Below are positions 25,519 through 32,287 of a stretch of 56,193 nt of DNA, one piece after another. The stretch's first letter is position 1; each line of letters starts with the position of its first letter. The translations under genes were made by a program, and so were the position numbers. Source of the DNA: a virus; the IMG/VR virus record IMGVR_UViG_3300033141_000787, positions 1 through 56,193 of that record. One strand, written 5' to 3'. A model generated the notes under the pieces. It made no database searches. It was not told the origin of the DNA and worked only from the letters and a program-made list of their open reading frames with translations.

Positions 25519-26238
25519 TTACACAGCCTTAATTACACCTTTCTTATACGTCCACCCCTGTTCAGACGCCAAGAAATCTTCCTCTAACATTCTCTTGAGG
25601 ATTGCGTTTCTATTAGGCTCGGCTTTAAAATCTGTATTAGCCATAAGTTTTGCTGCAATAGCAGACTTTTTCAACTCACCATTCTCGGACAGCAAGATTG
25701 TAAGATATGCAACTGCTTCACCATCTACATCGGATGTCGCTGTATTAGGTGAGCCGCCTTTCTTTTCACCAGGAAGTGAAATAAGTGATGACAGGATAAC
25801 AACTGTTTTGTCGTAGCCTTTCTCATTCTTCTGGTCAATCTCACGTTTAGGAGCGTACTGTACCCAGACACCTTTTAGTCCTTCTATAGCAGAGAAGTCT
25901 GCTCCGAGAAGCTCTGCCGGAACTCCATTATCTTTAAGTGAATTTACCCAAAGACCGAAGTTGCTTGATGACTTAATGCCTATTCCCTCTGGACCGTCAA
26001 GTGATTTACCATTATCTGCTATAGTACATGCTTCCTGTACTGTCTTACCAGGAGAATAATATTGAGTATGCTCAGTACCTTCCTCATCGGTATAAACTAT
26101 CTCTGCAAAGATAGCAGAACCAAATCTGCTTTTGCCATTGTAATCCCACATTACCCATCTTGCTTTAGTAATCTCTGCTACTACATTGTTAAGAATTCCG
26201 CCTGTGCTTTCTTTGACGTCTCCAATGTTAAGTTTCAT
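25519..26238 (-). CDS. Putative single-stranded DNA-binding (OB-fold) protein
   Basis: The 239-residue protein has a beta-rich N-terminal part (about 1-160; VAEITKARWVMWDYNGKSR, AIFAEIVYTDEEG, LKGVWVQYAPKRE) like phage OB-fold SSB proteins, and a C-terminal helical region (AYLTILLSENGELKKSAIAAKL...GWTYKKG) like a winged helix. The first gene after the TGACA repeat cluster, it leads the nuclease-ATPase-polymerase run. The SSB call is inferred from fold appearance and context. Confidence 0.5.
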   Translation of the reverse strand: MKLNIGDVKESTGGILNNVVAEITKARWVMWDYNGKSRFGSAIFAEIVYTDEEGTEHTQYYSPGKTVQEACTIADNGKSLDGPEGIGIKSSSNFGLWVNSLKDNGVPAELLGADFSAIEGLKGVWVQYAPKREIDQKNEKGYDKTVVILSSLISLPGEKKGGSPNTATSDVDGEAVAYLTILLSENGELKKSAIAAKLMANTDFKAEPNRNAILKRMLEEDFLASEQGWTYKKGVIKAV

Positions 26239-26621
26239 AGAATACTCCTTTCATTAAGGTTAAAATTATTGATTAAATAATCCAGATAATCTGCAGATAT
26301 GATGCTAGCCTAAGTCATATAACCTCCTTTCTTATGACATAGAATGACATAAGTGACAAACAATGACGCTGTTTTTAAAAACCTCTCTATATATTAATAT
26401 TTTTGTTAAAAGGTATAAAAAGTTTGTCATGTTTGTCACTGGGTTTTGCATGTTATTGTAAATAAATGAGTTACGATATGACATACGTTTGTCATTTTCG
26501 GCATTTTGAATGTCACTGCATGCAAGAGTACCCCAAAAAGTGTTCAATTTCTGAACACTTTCGTATGACAAACAACCTATTCTTTTGTCACTAATGACAT
26601 AAAACGGCAAATCGTATGTCA
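26239..26621. repeat. Gene-free region with TGACA/TGTCA repeat cluster, possible origin
   Basis: The stretch 26334-26621 holds about thirteen copies of TGACA or its complement, mostly as ATGACAT, ATGACAAA or TTTGTCAC. Some are direct (26334, 26344, 26353) and some are paired inverted, such as ATGACA-6-TGTCAT at 26478-26495. A perfect 10-bp inverted repeat AAAGTGTTCA/TGAACACTTT occupies 26537-26561. An AT-rich block (26371-26420) lies inside. A 109-residue ORF across it is a by-product of the repeats. Iteron-type replication origin or operator array are the best explanations. Confidence 0.6.
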
Positions 26622-26870
26622 TCATTTTACCACCTCTAACATTTGGTCTGTCCAGAACCATGCACGCCTGTCTATTGCCAGGAAATACCTTATCTTGCTT
26701 GGGTCATGTTTACCTTGGATGACTGATATAATAGTAGTCTCTTTACCGGCATAGCGTCTCATTTCTGGTGATACATGTACTCCATATTTGTCTATCTTCA
26801 TGTCTTTAATAGATTGCTTAATACGTACTTTAGTTCCGGCCTCTAATATTTTTGGCTCCATTCCACTCAT
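26622..26870 (-). CDS. Small SH3-like beta-barrel protein
   Basis: ATG 26870 overlaps the upstream stop (ATGA) and gives 82 residues. The sequence LEAGTKVRIKQS, MRRYAGKETTIISV, RYFLAIDRRAWFWTDQMLEVV follows a pattern I recognise from small phage proteins with a KOW/SH3-like barrel: G-x-KVRI, AGK and a W-x-W-T-D-x-M end. The function of these is unknown. Confidence 0.65.
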   Translation of the reverse strand: MSGMEPKILEAGTKVRIKQSIKDMKIDKYGVHVSPEMRRYAGKETTIISVIQGKHDPSKIRYFLAIDRRAWFWTDQMLEVVK

Positions 26871-27070
26871 GAGGGTTCTACCCAATCTGATGTTTCAAAG
26901 TCAAATTCCATCTGTTCTGGTACATTAGCAGAACGAGTAGGAATATACTGATTATTTTTCACTAAGTCAAGTACTGATTGTATAGCAGCGTTCCACATCT
27001 TTACTGCAATGTCGTACTTAGTGAACTCATCAATGTCGAGTTGGTTAAATACTTGTTTGAATTTACTCAT
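26867..27070 (-). CDS. Small helical protein
   Basis: A 67-residue protein with two helices (FNQLDIDEFTKYDIAVKMWNAAIQSVL) and an acidic tail. AAGGA precedes its ATG. It is coupled by overlap to the SH3-like gene downstream and lies 2 bp after the upstream gene. No family recognised. Confidence 0.55.
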   Translation of the reverse strand: MSKFKQVFNQLDIDEFTKYDIAVKMWNAAIQSVLDLVKNNQYIPTRSANVPEQMEFDFETSDWVEPS

Positions 27071-27072
27071 CC

Positions 27073-27339
27073 TTATTCCTCCTTCATGTCTGTTTTGTCA
27101 CTTAAAGGTGTAATAGTGTACTTAGGTACTTCATATCCTGTATGCAGGTTTCCTTTGCTGTCGTCAATATTATGTATAATAGAATATACTGTAGACAATA
27201 GATTCATTAATACTCTGACACGTTCTAATCTGGTAAGAGTTAAATCTTTGTAACTGACATCTCTTGTAGCAGTTACGTCTTCCTGCAATTCGTTGACTGT
27301 AAGGTCGAACAGTCTTTTAATACTCTCTGGTACACGCAT
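27073..27339 (-). CDS. Small helical protein
   Basis: ATG 27339 is used because GGAGGTGA lies at the right distance; the ATG at 27381 is inside the preceding gene. The 88-residue product is mostly helical (PESIKRLFDLTVNELQEDV, RLERVRVLMNLLSTVYSIIHNI). Function unknown. Confidence 0.55.
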   Translation of the reverse strand: MRVPESIKRLFDLTVNELQEDVTATRDVSYKDLTLTRLERVRVLMNLLSTVYSIIHNIDDSKGNLHTGYEVPKYTITPLSDKTDMKEE

Positions 27340-27361
27340 ATCAAGCTCACCTCCTTCCATG

Positions 27362-27649
27362 TTAGTAATCTTCCTCGTCATCGTTCTTGCGTCTTATAAG
27401 TTTAGCTCCGTTATTTAATTCACCTCCCTTCAAGTCTGCTAATATTCCATCTTCCTCTATTTGGTCTATTATCTCTGATACAACAGGCCATATATAATGA
27501 CGCTCGTTATATGGTTTTTTAGACTGCTCGTAATCAAAGTGTAGTAAGTTAGATATTAACGACCATGACAGTACTATATTGATTTCATACTCAGCGTCAT
27601 TAAGTCCTAATGAATTGTCAGTTACTCCTGGCGGTAAATTGTTAAGCAT
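27362..27649 (-). CDS. Hypothetical acidic helical protein
   Basis: The 95-residue protein contains INIVLSWSLISNLLHFDYEQSKKPYNE and a C-terminal acidic end (RRKNDDEEDY). Its start overlaps the upstream stop by 8 bp. It belongs to a run of tightly packed small genes. No motif recognised. Confidence 0.5.
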   Translation of the reverse strand: MLNNLPPGVTDNSLGLNDAEYEINIVLSWSLISNLLHFDYEQSKKPYNERHYIWPVVSEIIDQIEEDGILADLKGGELNNGAKLIRRKNDDEEDY

Positions 27650-27896
27650 TATTATCCTCCTTACTTTTTGGCAGGTTTAATATAGCTTCCCACGATTCTC
27701 TATCACAATCATCTCCTATATAGCCCCCACTTATAGCTTCATTAATCTCTTTATGTACTAATGTCCGCATATACTCAGGTAACTCGTCCCAATTATTCTT
27801 TACTTCGTTAGCTATAATATCTACTATATATGTTCTTCTACCAAGAGCATAACGGAATGCACACATTAATATTAGTGTATCACTACTGAATTTCAT
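27642..27896 (-). CDS. Hypothetical small protein
   Basis: An 84-residue protein, helical (LILMCAFRYALGRRTYIVDIIANEVKNNW) with a C-terminal segment containing GGYIGDDCDRESWEAILNLP. Similar lengths and the pattern 'ALGRxTY' occur in short phage proteins, but no function is known. AAGGAGG precedes the ATG. Confidence 0.5.
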   Translation of the reverse strand: MKFSSDTLILMCAFRYALGRRTYIVDIIANEVKNNWDELPEYMRTLVHKEINEAISGGYIGDDCDRESWEAILNLPKSKEDNNA

Positions 27897-28001
27897 TTTG
27901 TATTTATCCTCCTTGTTATATCATTGATTACAAGTATCTCGATAATTTATCGACTTAGATGTAATAACTTTGATAGTTTACCTGTTTATTATTTTTATTT
28001 C

Positions 28002-28142
28002 TTACTTGTCCTCCTTATCTTCATTACCATTATTCTCGCTTTTATAGTTGATTACATCCTCGCAACTTTCAACATCATTATTTTTCTGAAATAAACACAT
28101 ACCACTTAGGACACAATATTTACATGCTTCATGGTAATTCAT
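28002..28142 (-). CDS. 46-residue Cys-rich (zinc-binding type) mini-protein
   Basis: ATG 28142 with AAGGAGG 8 bases upstream encodes 46 residues. Cys at 7, 10 and 16 (ACKYCVLSGMC) and 27 could bind a metal ion. The acidic C-terminus ends at TAA 28002. Its strong ribosome binding site argues that it is real. The 105 bp between it and 27896 show no further gene. Confidence 0.55.
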   Translation of the reverse strand: MNYHEACKYCVLSGMCLFQKNNDVESCEDVINYKSENNGNEDKEDK

Positions 28143-28218
28143 TAATAGTCCTCCTTATTCAATTTCAATAGTTATTTTGGCTTTTAATGGCGGCCAATCT
28201 TTTTCACCCCAATCTGCT
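28143..28218 (-). pseudogene. Coding-like tail without start codon
   Basis: On the minus strand, after the stop at 28219, a short frame reads ADWGEKDWPPLKAKITIEIE and stops before the next ribosome binding site. It has protein-like composition but no ATG, GTG or TTG. It looks like the remaining 3' end of a deleted gene. Confidence 0.3.
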
Positions 28219-28416
28219 TTATTCCTTTACTTTACATTTATAAATAAATCGGTCTGCGTACTTATTCTTGTCTAAATCTTTAGTAATGTTGTTAGCAAGA
28301 GTATCATAAGGAAGTATCTCATTAAAAACCGCCTTCTCTGCATCTGGTCTTTTAGCAAATACACCTATTATATAACCTCCCATATAATTATTATCATTTA
28401 CTACATATACATACAT
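28219..28416 (-). CDS. Small protein, paralogue of 28706-28903
   Basis: ATG 28416 follows GAGGAGG and gives 65 residues. MYVYVVNDNNYMGGYIIGVFAKRPDAEKAV matches MNVYVVIDDTYIGGLILGVYEHKDDAIDCA in the gene two places upstream, so they are duplicates separated by the Cys-containing gene at 28451. The beta-alpha pattern suggests a small compact fold; function unknown. Confidence 0.65.
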   Translation of the reverse strand: MYVYVVNDNNYMGGYIIGVFAKRPDAEKAVFNEILPYDTLANNITKDLDKNKYADRFIYKCKVKE

Positions 28417-28450
28417 TATAGACCTCCTCAATTAACAATAATACTATATA

Positions 28451-28687
28451 TTATTTAGTATGTACCTCCCGTTCACACTTAAAACAGTACATCTGTTTTG
28501 GCTTGCCTGGGTCAGCAATATTCTGGATATTACGGTGTCCGAGTATTCTGCATCCGATTATCCTGTTCCAATATTTTCCGAATGAATCATGCCAGAAATA
28601 ATTTCCCTTAAATGAACGGAGAAACGGTTTCCACCAACCTCTTTTCAGATAATACCAAATATCATTTAATTCTCTACATGTTCCCAT
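28451..28687 (-). CDS. Small zinc-binding-type phage protein
   Basis: The 78-residue protein is aromatic-rich (DIWYYLKRGWWKPFLRSF) and ends with a potential zinc knuckle: C46, H51 (GCRILGHRN), C68 and C71 (YCFKCER). This GH...C-x-x-C arrangement is common in short phage and plasmid proteins of unknown function. It separates two paralogous genes. Confidence 0.6.
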   Translation of the reverse strand: MGTCRELNDIWYYLKRGWWKPFLRSFKGNYFWHDSFGKYWNRIIGCRILGHRNIQNIADPGKPKQMYCFKCEREVHTK

Positions 28688-28705
28688 TTTAATTCTCCTT
28701 TCGTA

Positions 28706-28903
28706 TTATTTTACAGACTCACGGTGAACATAAGTATGATACATGTATCTACGTTTTTCCGTTTCAGTACTAAATTTATCCATTATATGTTTTGGCGGTA
28801 TTATATTATCTATCGCACAATCAATGGCATCGTCTTTATGTTCATATACTCCCAATATTAAACCACCTATGTAGGTGTCGTCTATAACAACGTACACATT
28901 CAT
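28706..28903 (-). CDS. Small protein, paralogue of 28219-28416
   Basis: The 65-residue protein shares the N-terminal half (VYVV.D..Y.GG.I.GV) and the length of the gene at 28219. The C-terminal halves differ more. AAGGAGAATGA precedes the ATG. Function unknown. Confidence 0.6.
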   Translation of the reverse strand: MNVYVVIDDTYIGGLILGVYEHKDDAIDCAIDNIIPPKHIMDKFSTETEKRRYMYHTYVHRESVK

Positions 28904-28951
28904 AACTTCATTCTCCTTATATTAATTTATACTATATAACTCAATCGTATA

Positions 28952-29989
28952 TTACTTGACATAAATCTGATGCACACCTGTCTTACCGAGTGTCTTTTCT
29001 ATGAATATCAAGGTCTGTGATGGTTCTCTATATAGAGCCTTTATCTGTTTAATAGCGAATAGGTTATGACCTATTAAGCTGCCGTTGGTAATCCATATAT
29101 CACCATCATAGTGCTGATGATAATGGCCGAATATGTCCAAGAATGCAGGTATGCTTCTATTCCATGCTGTTACTGCCTTGTTTGCAGGTATAAAGATACC
29201 GCCAGTACCACCTCTATATCTTATACCGTCACCGTGGTGCATACGTATAGTTCTACCGTATACATCTATATAGCCATGATAACCATTTTCAACTTGGATA
29301 TTAACCTCTTTGGTATCTTTATAGTGCTGCTTAATATGTTGATACAATAACCATTCATAACTATGTTTATAACCGAGCTTAACCCTGGCCTGGGCAGTAG
29401 TCCTACCGTGATTGCCAAATAGACAGATAACATGTATCTTTTTGAAGCCGCCATTATTGAGCAAGAAATCAATACCACCTATAATACGTTCAGTTACCCA
29501 CAATGAGGCTTCGGTTGGTGACATGAAGTTGCTCTCAGCAAAGTCCTCATGAATGTAACCATTAATCATATCACCAAGTATCCCTATTACAAGGTTATCT
29601 ATCTTAGTGTCCTTACGCCATATACTTATTAGCTTGACAGCTCTATTGAACAGTTTTGATATTCTGCTATCTGCAATGTCGAGGTTATATTCATTAAGAT
29701 TATTTACAGTAGTCGGCTCTACCCGTTCTTCTACATGCCAGTCACTCAATATCAATAATGGTGTAGTCTCTGATTTACTGTTACCACGTGACGGCTTAAT
29801 CTTAATGGGCTTTGCCTTGCCAAGAGTTAGTATAGCTGCCAGTCTGTCTTCGGAGCTTTCATATTGATGCTTCCAATACTTAATACTTAGTCTCTGCTCC
29901 CTTATTAGTGTCTGCAAGGTTAGTATATTATCCTCAAGACGTATTATTTTTTCTTGCTCTGGTGTTATTGTTAACTTGTTTTTATCCAT
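28952..29989 (-). CDS. Calcineurin-like metallophosphoesterase
   Basis: The 345-residue protein has an N-terminal coiled coil (about 10-55) and a two-metal phosphoesterase domain with ordered motifs: SDWHVEE (D-x-H), ILGDMINGY (GD), CLFGNHGR (GNH), MHHGDG and FGHYHQ (GHxH). It could be a nuclease (SbcD/Mre11-like) or a nucleotide phosphatase. In phage genomes this family lies near replication genes, as here. It follows the cargo island and precedes the small-gene run. Confidence 0.85.
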   Translation of the reverse strand: MDKNKLTITPEQEKIIRLEDNILTLQTLIREQRLSIKYWKHQYESSEDRLAAILTLGKAKPIKIKPSRGNSKSETTPLLILSDWHVEERVEPTTVNNLNEYNLDIADSRISKLFNRAVKLISIWRKDTKIDNLVIGILGDMINGYIHEDFAESNFMSPTEASLWVTERIIGGIDFLLNNGGFKKIHVICLFGNHGRTTAQARVKLGYKHSYEWLLYQHIKQHYKDTKEVNIQVENGYHGYIDVYGRTIRMHHGDGIRYRGGTGGIFIPANKAVTAWNRSIPAFLDIFGHYHQHYDGDIWITNGSLIGHNLFAIKQIKALYREPSQTLIFIEKTLGKTGVHQIYVK

Positions 29990-30064
29990 GCCCTGTTACC
30001 TCCAAATCAAGTTATTTAATAGACCTATCGTCTTTAAACTTAATATCCTTTTCAATTCAATAAT

Positions 30065-30105
30065 GTAACTAACTCCGCCTTAATAATAAAGTTGGAGATA
30101 GTTAC
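30065..30105. repeat. Paired-hairpin element, copy 1
   Basis: GTAACTA, one mismatch, CTCC pairs with GGAG, one mismatch, TAGTTAC around a 17-base loop. The copy at 31985-32021 has the same architecture, the same loop length and a compensatory C-G to T-A change in the inner stem. It lies in the 178-bp gap between 29989 and 30168, where I see no gene. No U-run follows on either strand. Confidence 0.5.
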
Positions 30106-30167
30106 CTTGTTTTACTCTTTATCCTATTTCCATATATCATCTATATTGTACCCAGTATACATACAGT

Positions 30168-30395
30168 CTAAATACGCTTGTCTTTTATTTCCTTAATAAC
30201 TTTCGGGTCACCGAATACTCTATATTTAGTACACTTATACGTATAGTCATCTCCTATACGTCTTGCAAGCTCATCTGACTTAAAGTTAAATCCATATTGT
30301 TTTAGCTCAACTACTGTAAATACTTCGTCAGTATGCTCACTAAGGAATTTCTTTAATAAGTTAATACTTGTGCTCTCTAACCTTGATACTTTCAT
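30168..30395 (-). CDS. Small winged-helix-like protein
   Basis: ATG 30395 follows GGAGG and gives 75 residues. SINLLKKFLSEHTDEVFTVVELKQYGFNFKSDELARRIG has the helix, turn, helix spacing of a small DNA-binding domain, ending in KYRVFGD and a basic tail. Regulation of neighbouring genes is possible; this is inferred from shape only. Confidence 0.5.
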   Translation of the reverse strand: MKVSRLESTSINLLKKFLSEHTDEVFTVVELKQYGFNFKSDELARRIGDDYTYKCTKYRVFGDPKVIKEIKDKRI

Positions 30396-30417
30396 GGCTT
30401 TACCTCCTATTTTTACA

Positions 30418-30675
30418 CTATTCAGCCAACACAATATAATCTTCATAAATATAAGTAAAAGGCGGCTCACCGTTATGATAACAGCCTGGAAGGTCGGTAG
30501 TTACCCCATATTCGTATGTATCTTTCTCGCTTGTACCACTTGCCCTGATTACAGATATTGTAGCTTCAATTTCATTTTTAAATTTAAGCCCCGTTTTGTC
30601 ATCTTTTGTTATTATTTCGATCTTAACAACCTGTCCTATCTTATATTTAGGTTGGTGCTCTAATCTATAATTCAT
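30418..30675 (-). CDS. Small beta-rich protein (SH3-like)
   Basis: The 85-residue protein (PKYKIGQVVKIEIITKDDKTGLKF, IEATISVIRASG, YTYIYEDYIVLAE) has the strand pattern of a KOW/SH3-like small barrel. AAGGAGAG precedes its ATG. No known function. Confidence 0.5.
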   Translation of the reverse strand: MNYRLEHQPKYKIGQVVKIEIITKDDKTGLKFKNEIEATISVIRASGTSEKDTYEYGVTTDLPGCYHNGEPPFTYIYEDYIVLAE

Positions 30676-30691
30676 AACACTCTCCTTCTTA

Positions 30692-30901
30692 CTATAGTTT
30701 TATCTCCTTTAACCAATCATCAAGAGGGCAGTCATTAGGTATAGTATTACTATATACTTTATGCCCAGTTATCTTACAATAAATATGCTTTACATTATTA
30801 GTTGCGAATGCACCCCCTATGTATGTCATAGTTTCTTCTCCCTCAACTATCTTATAAGGGCAGTCATTACATGTTCTAACTACTATATATGCTTTCTTCA
30901 T
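30692..30901 (-). CDS. Small Cys-containing protein
   Basis: ATG 30901 with AAGGA upstream gives 69 residues. TCNDCPYKIV, HIYCKITGHKV and DCPLDDW hold four Cys and two His that could bind zinc. The pattern 'NDCPLDDW' near the C-terminus is familiar from short phage proteins. Function unknown. Confidence 0.6.
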   Translation of the reverse strand: MKKAYIVVRTCNDCPYKIVEGEETMTYIGGAFATNNVKHIYCKITGHKVYSNTIPNDCPLDDWLKEIKL

Positions 30902-30902
30902 G

Positions 30903-31106
30903 TTATAGTCCTTTCGCCCTTTCATTCTCTGTTCTTATAACTTTTAACCTTTGACCACATTCACGACATCTAAATATCTCAACAGTCCGGCCAATATTAT
31001 CCCCTTCAATTGTTGTCTTACAGGTCGGGCAAGTATATATGGTATATATATGTGATGCTTCTTTATAAATTATTTTTACTGGCTTTGCTTTCTTGGTTAC
31101 CTTCAT
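30903..31106 (-). CDS. Zinc-ribbon protein
   Basis: The 67-residue protein contains YTCPTCKTTIEG and FRCRECGQRL, two CxxC knuckles 18 residues apart, the signature of a zinc ribbon. Such proteins bind nucleic acid or adapt transcription complexes. AAGGAG precedes the ATG, which lies just after the structured element at 31133-31258. Confidence 0.7.
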   Translation of the reverse strand: MKVTKKAKPVKIIYKEASHIYTIYTCPTCKTTIEGDNIGRTVEIFRCRECGQRLKVIRTENERAKGL

Positions 31107-31132
31107 ATTACTTAACTCCTTTCTTTACTATA

Positions 31133-31258
31133 GGGGCAACGGGCTACTATTTGGGAATTACTATCAATTCCCCAAAGTCATAGGGCTTTTATATTGCGGT
31201 AGCCCGACACACTCGATAGCGGTATGTAGCATAACCGTCAATTTTTACACGTTGCCCC
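31133..31258 (-). ncRNA. Cassette-end element A: cloverleaf-like inverted repeat
   Basis: GGGGCAACG (31133-31141) pairs with CGTTGCCCC (31250-31258). Inside, GGGCTAC (31141-31147) pairs with GTAGCCC (31199-31205), enclosing a 10-bp hairpin (31150-31159 with 31166-31176, one bulge). A further hairpin occupies 31220-31237. The right outer arm overlaps the last codons of the gene at 31238 and the left arm ends 27 bases before the next gene. The minus-strand end CGTTGCCCC is shared with elements B and C. It may be a recombination site or a structured RNA. Confidence 0.55.
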
Positions 31259-31513
31259 TGTTTCTGTTATTATCAACTCAACAACATCAAGTTTATCCAT
31301 AATCCTATTTATCCAACTCCTTAGGTTTGTTTTGCCACTTATAACTTTTGCGTTTTCTTCCGTGCCAGTTAAAACTATTCCTGAAGTTCCTTTGTTTGAA
31401 GAATAAAATCCCGTTGTCGGCAATATCTGAGTATTAAATTCCTCGCCTTCTCCGGCAAAATATAAACCATTAATTTTTATTATGTATTTCTTCATTTTAT
31501 TCACCGCCATCAT
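31238..31513 (-). CDS. Cargo gene, hypothetical beta-rich protein
   Basis: The 91-residue protein (KKYIIKINGLYFAGEGEEF, KVISGKTNLRSWINRIMDKLDVVELIITE) looks like a small alpha/beta fold. Codon use is more balanced than in the surrounding AT-rich genes. Start could be ATG 31513 or the internal ATG at 31495. It is followed by element A, which overlaps its final codons, and preceded by element B. Confidence 0.55.
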   Translation of the reverse strand: MMAVNKMKKYIIKINGLYFAGEGEEFNTQILPTTGFYSSNKGTSGIVLTGTEENAKVISGKTNLRSWINRIMDKLDVVELIITETGATCKN

Positions 31514-31530
31514 TGTTCTTCTTTGTTATA

Positions 31531-31558
31531 GGGGCAACGGCAAAGACTCGAATTTTGC
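31531..31558 (-). ncRNA. Cassette-end element B: T-arm-like hairpin and GTTGCCCC end
   Basis: Read on the minus strand, a stem of six pairs with the loop TTCGAGT is followed by CCGTTGCCCC. It matches the end of element C (33046-33072) with one compensatory base pair and a conserved T-loop. The 22 bases around GGGGCAACGG are nearly identical to element A. It lies 17 bases before the start of the next gene. Confidence 0.5.
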
Positions 31559-31599
31559 AAAACAAGTATTCGCAATTAAGAGAAATATAATCATTCGCT

Positions 31600-31893
31600 T
31601 CATTTCTCTTCCCCCTTCCTATTAAACCACATTATAAAAATTATACAACATGCCGCATGCGCCAAATGTGGTAATCCAGATTCATTATCTTTTATTTCAC
31701 CGGATTGATACGCTTTTATATGTCTCATCATTGCAGCAAAATATCTGTTCTCCGCATTCGGAACATGTTGCCATTGATTGGGAGCATATTTTATTGCGCC
31801 AAAACTTAATACTTTTACAATCTCCTCCACCTGTTCAAGTGGGAGCAAATCCCACCTCGGTTTACCATTATCGCTTTTTCGTCCCTTTTTCAT
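31600..31893 (-). CDS. dATP/dGTP diphosphohydrolase-type protein (DUF5664 family)
   Basis: The 97-residue protein matches the pattern of the phage dATP/dGTP diphosphohydrolase N-terminal domain family: KPRWDLLPLEQVEEIVKVL, SFGAIKYAPNQW, RYFAAMMRHIKAY and ESGLPHLAHAACC. This family includes MazZ-type enzymes that remove pyrophosphate from purine dNTPs in phages that use 2-aminoadenine, but no PurZ-like gene is seen here. AGGAGAG precedes the ATG. It lies in the cargo island. Confidence 0.8.
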   Translation of the reverse strand: MKKGRKSDNGKPRWDLLPLEQVEEIVKVLSFGAIKYAPNQWQHVPNAENRYFAAMMRHIKAYQSGEIKDNESGLPHLAHAACCIIFIMWFNRKGEEK

Positions 31894-31915
31894 ATTTCTC
31901 TCCTATCTTAATTGC

Positions 31916-31945
31916 TCATAACTGCTCAATTAATTCTTTTCCCAT
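31916..31945 (-). pseudogene. Truncated mini-ORF upstream of the diphosphohydrolase gene
   Basis: AAAGGAGAG followed by ATG at 31945 encodes only MGKELIEQL and then TGA. It may be the remaining start of a deleted gene or a leader peptide. An A11 run (T11 on the plus strand, around 31966-31977) lies just upstream. Confidence 0.3.
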
Positions 31946-31984
31946 TTCTATTAGTCTCTCCTTTTATTTTTTTTTTTATAAACC

Positions 31985-32021
31985 AACTAATTCCACCAAA
32001 TAATATTAGTTGGAAATAGTT
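31985..32021. repeat. Paired-hairpin element, copy 2
   Basis: AACTA, one mismatch, TTCC pairs with GGAA, one mismatch, TAGTT around a 17-base loop; an alternative 9-bp stem CCAACTAAT/ATTAGTTGG (31983-31991 with 32005-32013) is also possible. It matches copy 1 at 30065-30105 in architecture and much of its sequence. It overlaps the stop codon of the gene at 32020. Confidence 0.5.
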
Positions 32022-32271
32022 ACCCCATTATCCTGAATCTAACCACATTCTTAATTATCAACTCTCTACCATCTTCTAATAAAATAGAAGCATCTGTTTT
32101 ACCATGCCCACAACAACTTGCTTCTGTTTTGATGTTCGCAGCATTCAAAGCAGCAACTATATCTGCAATACAGAAATCAATATATCGTACTCGCCCGTTA
32201 ATCGGCATAGGGGTTTGACATTTATAAGTTCCAACGCCCGAACATTTTTTAAGTCTTATATTCTCTGACAT
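32020..32271 (-). CDS. Cargo gene, SCCGHGK-type small protein
   Basis: The 83-residue protein has the motif YIDFCIADIVAALNAANIKT followed by ASCCGHGK and SILLEDGRELII, an arrangement I recognise from widespread small proteins of phages and bacterial mobile elements. The Cys-Cys-x-His loop may bind metal. Function is unknown. It is preceded by the attC-like element at 32288-32363. Confidence 0.65.
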   Translation of the reverse strand: MSENIRLKKCSGVGTYKCQTPMPINGRVRYIDFCIADIVAALNAANIKTEASCCGHGKTDASILLEDGRELIIKNVVRFRIMG

Positions 32272-32287
32272 AGATACTCCTCAAAAA

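Noticed and set aside
26332-26661. 109-residue minus-strand ORF across the repeat region
   Set aside because: Its translation is made of the repeated TGACA/TGTCA motif and low-complexity residues, no good ribosome binding site is present, and it overlaps the next gene. The repeats explain the open frame.
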